Positions 8,902 to 17,013 of a stretch of DNA of 54,771 nucleotides are shown here, one piece after another. The stretch is from Clostridiaceae bacterium (GTDB lineage Bacteria > Bacillota > Clostridia > Peptostreptococcales > T1SED10-28): positions 1 to 54,771 of the forward strand of contig PWFQ01000024.1 of the NCBI GenBank assembly GCA_003554105.1, given 5' to 3'. Below the pieces are notes generated by a model. The model saw nothing but the letters and a program-made list of their open reading frames with translations, made no database searches and had not been told where the DNA came from. The translations under genes were made by a program, and so were the position numbers. Each line of letters opens with the position of its first letter. Position 1 is the stretch's first letter.

Positions 8902-9966
8902 ATGGCAAAAATGTTAATGAAGGGAAATGAGGCGATTGGAGCTGCAGCGATTCAAGCAGGCTGTAAGTTCTTTTTCGGTTACCCCATTACACCACAAAAT
9001 GAATTACCTGAGTATATGTCAAGAGAACTACCAAAGATCGAAGGAGGAGCCTTTGTACAGGCGGAGTCAGAGGTTGCTGCAATTAATATGATCTATGGAG
9101 CGGCAGGAGCCGGAGCCCGATGTATGACAAGTTCTTCTTCGCCGGGAATGGCACTGAAGCAGGAAGGGATTTCCTACATTGCAGGTGCGGAATTACCGGC
9201 AGTCATCGTCAATATCTCCCGAGGAGGTCCCGGGTTAGGAGGAATTCAACCGTCACAGGCTGATTACTTCCAGTCAACCCGGGGTGGAGGGAACGGAGAC
9301 TATCGTCATCTCGTTTATGCGCCGGCTTCACTGCAGGAGGCAGTCGATCTTGTCATGGAAGCCTTTGATGTGGCGGATTACTACAGAAACCCGGTAATTG
9401 TTCTTGGAGACGGAATGATCGGTCAAATGATGGAACCTGTGGAGTTCAAAAAAAGCAACGGTCGGGAACTACCCGCCAAGGACTGGGCAACAACAGGAAC
9501 CAAGGAGGAGAGAACTCCGAACATTATCAACTCTTTGGCGTTGGACCCTGCAAAACTGGAGGAGCATAACCGAAAGCTGACACGAAAATATAAGGAAATA
9601 GAAAAAAATGAAGTACGTCATGAAGACTACAAAACGGAAGATGCGGATGTGGTGATTGTTGCATATGGAACAACCGCCCGAATTGCACGGAATGCCGTGG
9701 ATGCATTAAGAGAAGAAGGAATAAAAGCGGGAATGATGAGACCGATTACATTATGGCCGTTTCCCGAGGCTGCAATCCAAAAGGTGACTCATACAGCAAA
9801 AGCCTTATTGTCGGTGGAAATGAGCGAAGGTCAGATGGTTGAAGATGTTCGTCTTGCCAACGAAGGGAAACTTCCTGTTCACTTTTACGGTCGATCCGGA
9901 GGAATGATTCCAAGTCCTGATGAGATCGCAGATAAAGTGAAGGAAATCATAGGAGGTGTGAAGTAA
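8902..9966 (+). CDS. vorB: 2-oxoacid:ferredoxin oxidoreductase alpha subunit (VorB-like)
   Basis: This subunit contributes substrate and pyrimidine-side cofactor binding in thiamine-diphosphate oxidoreductases that turn a 2-oxoacid and CoA into acyl-CoA, CO2 and reduced ferredoxin. The 354-residue product shows the family motifs GNEAIGAAAIQAG, GYPITPQNE and the SSSSPGMALKQEG segment. These most resemble VorB, the 3-methyl-2-oxobutanoate enzyme, though KorA-type 2-oxoglutarate enzymes are close. The gene order delta-alpha-beta-gamma and the link to ptb/buk favour a branched-chain fermentation role. Its end overlaps the beta start by one base. Confidence 0.88.
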   Translation: MAKMLMKGNEAIGAAAIQAGCKFFFGYPITPQNELPEYMSRELPKIEGGAFVQAESEVAAINMIYGAAGAGARCMTSSSSPGMALKQEGISYIAGAELPAVIVNISRGGPGLGGIQPSQADYFQSTRGGGNGDYRHLVYAPASLQEAVDLVMEAFDVADYYRNPVIVLGDGMIGQMMEPVEFKKSNGRELPAKDWATTGTKEERTPNIINSLALDPAKLEEHNRKLTRKYKEIEKNEVRHEDYKTEDADVVIVAYGTTARIARNAVDALREEGIKAGMMRPITLWPFPEAAIQKVTHTAKALLSVEMSEGQMVEDVRLANEGKLPVHFYGRSGGMIPSPDEIADKVKEIIGGVK

Positions 9967-10712
9967 TGACGGTTGTATATGAAAAAACAAAAGGACTTAC
10001 GGAAAAGCAAACCCATTATTGCCCCGGATGTACCCATGGAGTCATTCATAAACTGGTAGGAGAAGTGTTGGTTGAACTTGGGATTCTTGGAAAGACAGTG
10101 GGTGTTGCACCGGTAGGATGCTCTGTTCTGGCGTATGATTACTTTAACTGTGACATGCATGAAGCAGCCCACGGTCGTGCGCCGGCTGTTGCAACAGGGA
10201 TTAAGCGGGTTTTACCGGATCATGCAGTTTTCACCTATCAGGGAGATGGAGACCTTGCATCCATTGGAACAGCGGAAATCGTTCATGCTGCCCATCGTGG
10301 TGAAAAGTTCACCACAATTTTTGTAAACAACGCAATCTACGGAATGACCGGAGGACAAATGGCTCCCACAACACTGATTGGTCAAAAGGCAACGACATCT
10401 CCTTACGGAAGAAGCGTTGCGGATGCAGGAATGCCCTTAAGGGTTTCTGAAATGTTGGCGACGATTGACGGAGCGGTCTTCGTTGAGCGGGTATCGGTTC
10501 ATGATGTGCCGAATATCCGAAAAGCAAAAAAAGCCATCAAAAAAGCTTTTGAGGTGCAAATGGAAGGAAAAGGATTTGGGATTGTTGAAGTATTGTCAAC
10601 ATGTCCAACCAACTGGGGAATTTCACCGATTGAATCCCTAAGCTGGTTAAAGGAAAATATGATTCCATATTATCCGCTTGGAAATTTCAGAACACCGGAG
10701 GAGGGAAAATAA
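9966..10712 (+). CDS. 2-oxoacid:ferredoxin oxidoreductase beta subunit
   Basis: This is the thiamine-diphosphate binding subunit. In its 248 residues, the YCPGCTHG motif near the N-terminus and the TPP motif GDGD followed after about 26 residues by NN (FVNNAIYGMTGGQ) are clear. It corresponds to KorB/VorA-type subunits. It overlaps the gene on each side by one base, so the subunits are probably made in equal amounts. Confidence 0.91.
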   Translation: MTVVYEKTKGLTEKQTHYCPGCTHGVIHKLVGEVLVELGILGKTVGVAPVGCSVLAYDYFNCDMHEAAHGRAPAVATGIKRVLPDHAVFTYQGDGDLASIGTAEIVHAAHRGEKFTTIFVNNAIYGMTGGQMAPTTLIGQKATTSPYGRSVADAGMPLRVSEMLATIDGAVFVERVSVHDVPNIRKAKKAIKKAFEVQMEGKGFGIVEVLSTCPTNWGISPIESLSWLKENMIPYYPLGNFRTPEEGK

Positions 10713-11254
10713 TGGCAGAAGAAAAAATTATAATGGCAGGTTTTGGTGGACAGGGAGTGATGTCGATGGGACAGCTTCTTACCTACGCCGGGATGTTGGA
10801 AGATAAGAATGTTTCCTGGCTTCCTTCCTATGGTCCTGAAATGCGTGGAGGAACGGCAAACTGTTCGGTGATTGTGTCTGAAAAGCAGGTGGGATCGCCG
10901 GTTATTACTAATGATGCAACTTCAGCAATTGTTATGAACCTTCCCTCTTTGGATAAATTTGAGAAAGACGTGGTGGAAGGTGGAAACCTGCTGATTAACG
11001 AATCTCTGATTGAAAGAAAAGCGGAGCGGAGTGACCTGAGCATTTACTATATTAAAGCCAATGAAATCGCCAATGAGATTGGAAATTCAAAGGTTGCCAA
11101 TATGGTGATGTTAGGAGCTTACTTGGAGTTGACGAAAATAGTCAAGGTAGAGTCGGTAATCGAGGCCTTGAAAAAAGTATTCGGTCCTGCGAAGGAGCAT
11201 TTAGTTCCAATGAACAAAGAAGCACTGGAGCGAGGAGCAGAATCCATAAAGTAA
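10712..11254 (+). CDS. 2-oxoacid:ferredoxin oxidoreductase gamma subunit
   Basis: The 180-residue product begins MAEEKIIMAGFGGQGVMSMG, the classic start of the gamma domain that helps bind CoA. It also has the SYGPEMRGGTANC segment. It is the last gene of the operon and is followed by a strong hairpin shared with the converging gene. Confidence 0.92.
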   Translation: MAEEKIIMAGFGGQGVMSMGQLLTYAGMLEDKNVSWLPSYGPEMRGGTANCSVIVSEKQVGSPVITNDATSAIVMNLPSLDKFEKDVVEGGNLLINESLIERKAERSDLSIYYIKANEIANEIGNSKVANMVMLGAYLELTKIVKVESVIEALKKVFGPAKEHLVPMNKEALERGAESIK

Positions 11255-11271
11255 AAAATGTCTAAAAAACG

Positions 11272-11306
11272 AGAAGATCAGTGTATATACACTGATCTTC
11301 TTTTCT
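11272..11306. terminator. Bidirectional terminator between converging genes
   Basis: A 14-bp perfect stem (11272-11285 with 11288-11301) is flanked by A-rich and T-rich tracts, so it can stop the 2-oxoacid oxidoreductase transcript from the left and the old-yellow-enzyme transcript from the right. Confidence 0.8.
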
Positions 11307-12367
11307 TATGCATTGGTATATTGGGGACATTTTCGTCCATCAACGATATAGTAACATCTTGGGCGACAGCGATGACATGGATTCACCGTCTTGCTCTCAG
11401 CGCCTTTAACAGACCATTTTGAATCGACAAGAATTCCCCGGCCTATGGCGACAAAATCGCCATCGTTGTTATTGATTAGCTCTTCGGCTTCCGGGGGAGT
11501 TCGAATTCCGTTCACCAAGATCACTGGGATATCAACGGTCTTTTGAACTTCTGAGCCCATATAGACGATCCAGTTATAAGGGAACTCAGCAGGGACCGTT
11601 GGATGGGCATCTGCTTCTCCGATTCCCGCAGACACATGAAGAAGATCGACCCCCATCTTTTCTAAGGCTTTTGCAATTTCCATACCTCCATCGAGATCAG
11701 GAGTATTCGCACCGTGGCGATACCCGAGGATGAAATTCTCAGGGAGTTGATCAGTCAACATTTCCATGACTTCTTTGATAAAGCGGAGTCGATTCTCAAA
11801 GGTACCACCATACTCATCTTTTCGCTGATTGAGAGTGGGAGACAGAAACTGATTGATAAGATACCCATGAGCGCCATGGATCTCTATACCGTGAAATCCT
11901 GCTTTTTCAGCTCGAAGTGCAGCTTCCAGGAAGTCCAGCTGTATCATTTTGATTTCTCCTTTGGTTAAGCTCTTCGTTTTCCTTCCATCTGAAAGAATAT
12001 AGCTTGAAGGAGCTACCGGTTCCTCTGTAACACTTTTCGGAGTTTTGTCGCCGGCATGATGAATTTGAAGGAGTGATATTGCTCCGTTGCTGTTAATCAC
12101 GTCAGCTAAACGGGAAAGGCCATCAACCTGTTGTTCATTCCAGATTCCCAACTGGCTGGGTGCAAGACGCCCAAGAGGATTGATAGCAGTGGCTTCTACA
12201 ATCACCATCCCTACCCCTCCTACACTACGCTTTTCATAGTGTTCTAAATGAAGTTTGCTGACAATTCCATAGTTATCAGACCAGTTAAAACAAACCATCG
12301 GTGGAAAAACTACACGGTTTCGGACTAGGTGTCCTTTGAGATGAGTGCTTTTATACAGTAATGACAT
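11306..12367 (-). CDS. NADH:flavin oxidoreductase of the old yellow enzyme family
   Basis: The 353-residue protein is an FMN TIM-barrel ene-reductase. Family signatures include FPPMVCF near residue 22, LLQIHHAG and GIEIHGAHGYLINQFLSP. The C-terminus has the pattern C-x2-C-x3-C-x11-C (PCHRCRPRC to KCPQY), which in 2,4-dienoyl-CoA reductase relatives binds a [4Fe-4S] cluster. The NAD(P)-binding half of those larger enzymes is absent, so another electron donor must serve it. AGGAGGT precedes the ATG. The gene stands alone on the minus strand between the fermentation operon and glmM; its substrate is unknown. Confidence 0.86.
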   Translation of the reverse strand: MSLLYKSTHLKGHLVRNRVVFPPMVCFNWSDNYGIVSKLHLEHYEKRSVGGVGMVIVEATAINPLGRLAPSQLGIWNEQQVDGLSRLADVINSNGAISLLQIHHAGDKTPKSVTEEPVAPSSYILSDGRKTKSLTKGEIKMIQLDFLEAALRAEKAGFHGIEIHGAHGYLINQFLSPTLNQRKDEYGGTFENRLRFIKEVMEMLTDQLPENFILGYRHGANTPDLDGGMEIAKALEKMGVDLLHVSAGIGEADAHPTVPAEFPYNWIVYMGSEVQKTVDIPVILVNGIRTPPEAEELINNNDGDFVAIGRGILVDSKWSVKGAESKTVNPCHRCRPRCYYIVDGRKCPQYTNA

Positions 12368-12589
12368 TCATAGACCTCCTTTTAGATAATCTTATTTCTT
12401 TAATAAGCTCGAGCGAATGATTTATGAATTATCAAATGGAGAAGAAAAGGAACCAGGATTGAAATTTTCCTCATTATACTATAAAATCAAAGGGATGAAA
12501 AGGAAGAACCCAAGTATAAGACTGTGCATTTGGAAGATCGATTGTCGAAGTGTGTCAAATAATAGGGAAAAGACTTTGAAATTCAAGGA

Positions 12590-12618
12590 TTGAGGGAATA
12601 ACAGAAGTATGGTAAAAT
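12590..12618 (+). promoter_or_regulatory. Predicted sigma-A promoter of glmM
   Basis: TTGAGG (12590-12595), a 17-nt spacer and TAAAAT (12613-12618) lie about 34 nt before the glmM start codon. The rest of the gap between this gene and the minus-strand oxidoreductase is AT-rich, and I recognise nothing else in it apart from a short CTTATT/AATAAG dyad near 12390. Confidence 0.62.
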
Positions 12619-12651
12619 ATTTATCAGACTCATAGAGAGGAGCGTTTTATC

Positions 12652-13992
12652 GTGGGAAAACTATTTGGTACCGATGGCGTGAGAGGGATTGCGAATAAAG
12701 ATCTAACTCCGGAGTTGGCAAATCAGCTGGCAAAAGCATCGGCAGAGATTTTCATAAAGGGAGAAAAAGGAACTGTCGTAATCGGAAAGGATACCCGGCA
12801 GTCCGGTGATCTTCTGGAAGCGGCAATGGTTTCCGGGTTTTTGGCGATGGGAGTGGACGTTGTGCTGCTTGGAGTAATTCCGACACCCGCAGTTGCATAT
12901 ATTACACGAAAAATTCAAGCCGGTATGGGTGGGATGATCTCTGCTTCTCATAATCCTTACGAATACAATGGAATCAAATTTTTCAACCAGGATGGTTTTA
13001 AGCTCAGGGATGAAGTGGAGGAAGAAATTGAGACTTATATTCTCCGAGGGGTGAAGGAATCAAGCAACCCAACAGGCAAGGAAATTGGAAAAATTCTTCC
13101 CTTTCAAACTTCGGAGAATGTGTATGGAGATTTCGTCAAGTCATCGATTAACAATGATTTTTCAGGAATGAAAGTTGCCATGGATCTTGCGAACGGCGCT
13201 GCCTATAAAGTAGCTCCAATGGTTTTCCGTTCTTTGGGAGCGGAAGTCATTGCTGTTCATAATCAACCCGATGGAGTAAACATTAACGATGGCTGTGGGT
13301 CAACCTATCCTGAGGTTCTTAAAGAAATCGTTGTGGAGCATCAATGTGATCTTGGTCTCTCTTTTGATGGAGACGCAGATCGCTTAATTGCAGTGGATGA
13401 GAAAGGCCAAGTTGTGGATGGCGATCAGATCATGGCCATCTGTGGAAGCTTCTTAAAGGAAAAAAACCAGCTAAAAGCAGATACGGTTGTTGCAACCGTC
13501 ATGAGCAATATCGGTCTCTCACTTGCCCTGAAGGAAAAAGGAATCCATTTAAAGCAGACGAAGGTCGGTGACCGCTATGTTTTGGAAGAGATGAAGGATA
13601 AGGGCTTTTCCCTGGGAGGGGAGCAGTCAGGGCATCTCATATTTCTCGATCACAATACAACAGGAGATGGACTTCTCAGTGCATTGAAACTGGGAGAGAT
13701 TATTAAAGAAAAAAACGTCCCGCTATCTCAGTTAGCGGGGATGATGGAAAAATTTCCTCAAACCTTGGTGAATGCAAAAGTTCCTAATGAGAATAAACAT
13801 GGACTTACGGAGATTCCGATGATCAAAAAAGAAATTAGACGACTTGAGGATCTACTGAATCAGGAGGGGAGAGTACTTGTGAGACCTTCCGGTACTGAGC
13901 CCTTGGTGAGAGTAATGATTGAAGGGAAAAATCTAGATGAAATACAAAGCTTTGCCACAAATCTAGTGAAAATGATTGAAGAGCAATTTTAG
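12652..13992 (+). CDS. glmM: Phosphoglucosamine mutase
   Basis: GlmM interconverts glucosamine-6-phosphate and glucosamine-1-phosphate for UDP-GlcNAc and cell-wall synthesis. The 446-residue product has the phosphoserine loop ISASHNP (catalytic Ser99), the metal loop DGDADR and the phosphate-binding RPSGTEP near the C-terminus, all intact. It starts with GTG behind GAGAGGAGC. In many Bacillota it directly follows cdaR; here it is separated from cdaR by the regulator, fermentation and oxidoreductase genes. Confidence 0.97.
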   Translation: MGKLFGTDGVRGIANKDLTPELANQLAKASAEIFIKGEKGTVVIGKDTRQSGDLLEAAMVSGFLAMGVDVVLLGVIPTPAVAYITRKIQAGMGGMISASHNPYEYNGIKFFNQDGFKLRDEVEEEIETYILRGVKESSNPTGKEIGKILPFQTSENVYGDFVKSSINNDFSGMKVAMDLANGAAYKVAPMVFRSLGAEVIAVHNQPDGVNINDGCGSTYPEVLKEIVVEHQCDLGLSFDGDADRLIAVDEKGQVVDGDQIMAICGSFLKEKNQLKADTVVATVMSNIGLSLALKEKGIHLKQTKVGDRYVLEEMKDKGFSLGGEQSGHLIFLDHNTTGDGLLSALKLGEIIKEKNVPLSQLAGMMEKFPQTLVNAKVPNENKHGLTEIPMIKKEIRRLEDLLNQEGRVLVRPSGTEPLVRVMIEGKNLDEIQSFATNLVKMIEEQF

Positions 13993-14000
13993 GAAACAGT

Positions 14001-14037
14001 CTCCGGGGTTGATGGGAAGTTGACCCCGGAGGTTTTT
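14001..14037 (+). terminator. Terminator after glmM
   Basis: The GC-rich stem CTCCGGGGT/ACCCCGGAG is followed by a T tract and lies 8 nt after the glmM stop codon. It separates glmM from the ribozyme-controlled glmS transcript. Confidence 0.8.
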
Positions 14038-14117
14038 CATAGAAATTTCTAAGAAAGGGGGGAGAAGTCAATTCAAATCGAGGGAGGTGTGGAGAAAGAG
14101 GGATAGGTGAAGATGTG

Positions 14118-14270
14118 GAAATGAAGCGCCAGGACTTAAATAAACCATTTAAGTTGACGAGGACAGGGTTTATCGAACTATCGGCGGATGCCTTGCGGTG
14201 AATGTTGCTACCGAGAGACCATTTATAAATACCTGAAGTGATTCGGGGGACAAAGAGATGGTTGCAACAA
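14118..14270 (+). ncRNA. glmS ribozyme-riboswitch
   Basis: The leader of glmS contains the conserved core of the glucosamine-6-phosphate-activated self-cleaving RNA. It shows AGCGCCAGGAC around the cleavage site (expected between A14125 and G14126), AAGTTGACGAGG, GGTTTATCGA and CGGCGGATGCC in the right order and spacing. A peripheral pairing (GACCAT near 14217 with ATGGTT near 14259) closes the 3' part. When glucosamine-6-phosphate is plentiful, cleavage exposes the glmS mRNA to decay. The purine-rich stretch 14040-14117 upstream holds no gene. Confidence 0.96.
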
Positions 14271-14292
14271 ATAGAAAAGAGGAGAGTACATT

Positions 14293-16119
14293 ATGTGTGG
14301 AATTGTTGGTTATATTGGAGGAAAACAAGCGTCCCCGATTTTAATTGAGGGGTTGCAAAAGTTAGAATATAGAGGTTATGATTCAGCGGGAGTTGCAATT
14401 TATAACGATGGTGAAATTGCAGTACAAAAGTATAAAGGGCGGCTAAAAGTCCTAGAGGAACATCTTGAGAAAAAACCCATCCCAGGTTCTGTAGGAATTG
14501 GGCACACCCGGTGGGCCACCCATGGTGAGCCGAATGATTTAAATGCCCATCCCCATATCACTACAGACGGTCACATTGCTTTAGTGCACAACGGTATAAT
14601 TGAAAACTATACCCGCCTAAAAGAATGGTTGATTGAAGAGGGAAAAATTTTTAAGACGGAGACGGATACGGAAGTAATTGTTCACCTCGTGGACTACTTT
14701 TATGAAGGAGACTTGGAAAAAGCGGTGCGAAGGGCGATCGGAAAAATGGAGGGAGCCTTTGCTCTTGGGGTGATTAGTAAAAATGAACCGGAAAAGATTG
14801 TCTCTGTGAGAAAGGATAGCCCTTTAGTTGTGGGAATCGGTAAAGAGGAGAATTTCATTGCATCGGATATTCCTGCTCTTTTGAAACACACAAAGGAGGT
14901 TTATTTCCTGGATGATGGGGAAATGGCTGTCCTTACAGAAAAGGATATTGCGATTTACGATGAGTTTGGTCAACCGGTTGAAAAAGAACCTTTTACTGTG
15001 ACATGGGATGTTTCATCAGCTGAAAAAGAAGGCTATGAGCATTTTATGATGAAGGAGATTCATGAACAGCCAAAGGCAATCAGAGACACTCTCTCTCCCC
15101 GCTTAAATGACCGGAACATGGTTGAAATTGAAGAGTTTAATCTTTCCAGGGAAGACATTCAAAGAATTGATAAAATCATGATTGTTGCTTGCGGTACTGC
15201 TTATCATGCGGGACTGATCGGAAAATTTGCTATTGAAAAATTCGCAAAGATTCCTGTGGAGACCGATATTGCATCGGAGTTCCGTTATCGGGATCCTTTT
15301 GTGAATGAGAAGACTCTTTTCATAGCGGTGAGTCAGTCAGGAGAAACTGCAGATACTCTTGCAGCTTTAAGAGAGGCGAAACGAAAAGGAGCAAGAACCA
15401 TGGCCATCACCAACGTGGTGGGAAGCAGAGTTTCTCGAGAGGCCGATGATGTGTATTATACCTGGGCGGGGCCGGAAATTGCCGTTGCATCAACCAAGGC
15501 CTATACAACCCAAATCGTTGCATTTTATACCATTGCATTGGATCTAGGACTCAAGCTGGGTACTCTTAAAGAGGAAACGTATCATCAAATTATTAAAGAG
15601 TTACTGACCTTCGGTGAAAAAACCGAAGCATTGCTCCAGTACAAGAAAGACATTCAGTTTCTTGCCGATGCACAGTTCAATAATACAAGTGCCTTTTATA
15701 TTGGCAGAGGGATTGACGATGCTGTTGCAAGGGAAGGGTCATTAAAACTTAAGGAAATTTCTTACATTCATTCAGAAGCGATTGCAGCGGGAGAGTTAAA
15801 GCATGGAACGATTGCATTGATTGAAGATGGAACTTTGGTGGTTGCCCTTACGACTCAGGATCGTCTCTATGACAAGATGCTTTCAGCAATTAAGGAAGTA
15901 AAGGCCAGAGGAGCTTATGTAATTGCTGTTGCCAAAGAGGGAAACCAGGATATTCAAAAAGAAGCAGATGCAGTGATGTCTATACCTGACACTTACGATG
16001 AATTGACACCGATTTTATCAGTTATTCCATTACAACTTCTCGCCTACTATATTGCAGTAGCAAGAGGATGCGATGTGGATAAACCGAAAAATCTTGCAAA
16101 ATCTGTAACAGTCGAATAA
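14293..16119 (+). CDS. glmS: Glutamine-fructose-6-phosphate aminotransferase
   Basis: GlmS makes glucosamine-6-phosphate from fructose-6-phosphate and glutamine. The 608-residue product begins MCGIVGYIG with the catalytic Cys2 of the glutaminase domain. It continues with HTRWATHG and two SIS isomerase domains (the SQSGETADT phosphate loop in the first), and ends in the family's typical KNLAKSVTVE. AGAGGAGAG sets the ATG. Expression is controlled by the ribozyme directly upstream. Confidence 0.98.
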   Translation: MCGIVGYIGGKQASPILIEGLQKLEYRGYDSAGVAIYNDGEIAVQKYKGRLKVLEEHLEKKPIPGSVGIGHTRWATHGEPNDLNAHPHITTDGHIALVHNGIIENYTRLKEWLIEEGKIFKTETDTEVIVHLVDYFYEGDLEKAVRRAIGKMEGAFALGVISKNEPEKIVSVRKDSPLVVGIGKEENFIASDIPALLKHTKEVYFLDDGEMAVLTEKDIAIYDEFGQPVEKEPFTVTWDVSSAEKEGYEHFMMKEIHEQPKAIRDTLSPRLNDRNMVEIEEFNLSREDIQRIDKIMIVACGTAYHAGLIGKFAIEKFAKIPVETDIASEFRYRDPFVNEKTLFIAVSQSGETADTLAALREAKRKGARTMAITNVVGSRVSREADDVYYTWAGPEIAVASTKAYTTQIVAFYTIALDLGLKLGTLKEETYHQIIKELLTFGEKTEALLQYKKDIQFLADAQFNNTSAFYIGRGIDDAVAREGSLKLKEISYIHSEAIAAGELKHGTIALIEDGTLVVALTTQDRLYDKMLSAIKEVKARGAYVIAVAKEGNQDIQKEADAVMSIPDTYDELTPILSVIPLQLLAYYIAVARGCDVDKPKNLAKSVTVE

Positions 16120-16162
16120 GCTTTTTCCAAAATTTATTAAGTTCAACTAAATAGAATAATGA

Positions 16163-16196
16163 AAAGCAGAACCTATTATCGGGTTCTGTTTTTTTA
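16163..16196 (+). terminator. Terminator after glmS
   Basis: The CAGAACC/GGTTCTG stem (16167-16173 with 16182-16188) is followed by eight T residues, 43 nt after the glmS stop. Confidence 0.85.
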
Positions 16197-16312
16197 CTTG
16201 CTGTTTTCAGAAAAAGATAGTAACAAAGCATATTCAATCAGGAATAGTGTGAGTGCAGAATATCGAGTTGATATAACATAAAAATTTAAATAAAGTTAAA
16301 TAAATCAAAATA

Positions 16313-16356
16313 TTGACTTTAATAATATTAAAGTATATACTTAATATTATTAAAGT
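16313..16356 (+). promoter_or_regulatory. Promoter of the DUF2089 gene with two operator palindromes
   Basis: TTGACT (16313-16318), a 17-nt spacer and TATACT (16336-16341) form a strong sigma-A promoter. A perfect 9-1-9 palindrome ACTTTAATA-A-TATTAAAGT (16316-16334) fills the spacer, and a one-base-shorter copy (16339-16356) covers the -10 and start region. Their centres are about 22 bp apart, so two dimers could bind on one face and block the promoter. Autorepression by the helix-turn-helix product of the next gene is the simplest reading. Confidence 0.75.
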
Positions 16357-16371
16357 TTGGAGGTGATTTGC

Positions 16372-16677
16372 ATGTCAAGAGAAGTAGTCCCTGTATGGAT
16401 GGAAAATTTGGATGATGAAGATATGGCATTTATAAGAAGATTTTTACTGGCATCCGGATCGTTAAAACAAGTTGCGACACAGTACGGTGTTACTTATCCA
16501 ACAGTTCGGCTAAAGCTGGATAAACTGATTCAGAAAATCAAACTTTCCGAGAATGTGACCAGTAACCCTTACATTTCGTTGATTAAGAAACTGGCTGTTG
16601 ATGAAAAATTAGAGATCGATACGGCTAAAATACTTATTTCAGAATTTAAAAAGACGATCAACGAGGAGGAATCATAA
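16372..16677 (+). CDS. DUF2089-family helix-turn-helix protein
   Basis: This small predicted regulator has 101 residues. The central SGSLKQVATQYGVTYPTVRLKLDKLI is a helix-turn-helix like those of Fis or sigma factors and is the signature stretch of DUF2089. The ATG at 16372 follows GGAGGTG at the right distance; an upstream in-frame TTG lies inside the ribosome binding site. Its stop overlaps the start of the membrane-protein gene. The paired palindromes on its promoter suggest that it represses itself. Confidence 0.85.
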   Translation: MSREVVPVWMENLDDEDMAFIRRFLLASGSLKQVATQYGVTYPTVRLKLDKLIQKIKLSENVTSNPYISLIKKLAVDEKLEIDTAKILISEFKKTINEEES

Positions 16678-17009
16678 TGACGGAGTTTAACTTTACATCT
16701 ATTTTTTTTGCAGTACTATTCGTAGCTTTACCGGTAGTTTTTGTAAGTTTGGTTTTAGGCATCCCACAATATTTCTTAAGCAAGAACAAGAACAGATGGT
16801 TTGGATTGATACTGCCAACATTGTCATTTATTTATGCAACAGGTGTTTCTTTATCAGGGTTTGTTTCTGGGTTGTATTGGATAGGTATCATTCAATTCTC
16901 TATAAGTAACATTATTACCATAATTCTTCTGACTATTTACTGGTACGTTAAAAAACAGAACATGAAGAAATCAGAAATCCGCAAAATGACCATCGAGGAT
17001 TTAGAATAG
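16677..17009 (+). CDS. Small membrane protein of unknown function
   Basis: The 110-residue protein has about three hydrophobic helices (roughly 8-34, 41-63 and 66-90) and a charged C-terminal tail. It overlaps the DUF2089 gene (ATGA-type junction), so the two are co-translated and probably work together, perhaps as regulator and membrane sensor or anti-regulator. I do not recognise its family. Confidence 0.8.
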   Translation: MTEFNFTSIFFAVLFVALPVVFVSLVLGIPQYFLSKNKNRWFGLILPTLSFIYATGVSLSGFVSGLYWIGIIQFSISNIITIILLTIYWYVKKQNMKKSEIRKMTIEDLE

Positions 17010-17013
17010 CAGG

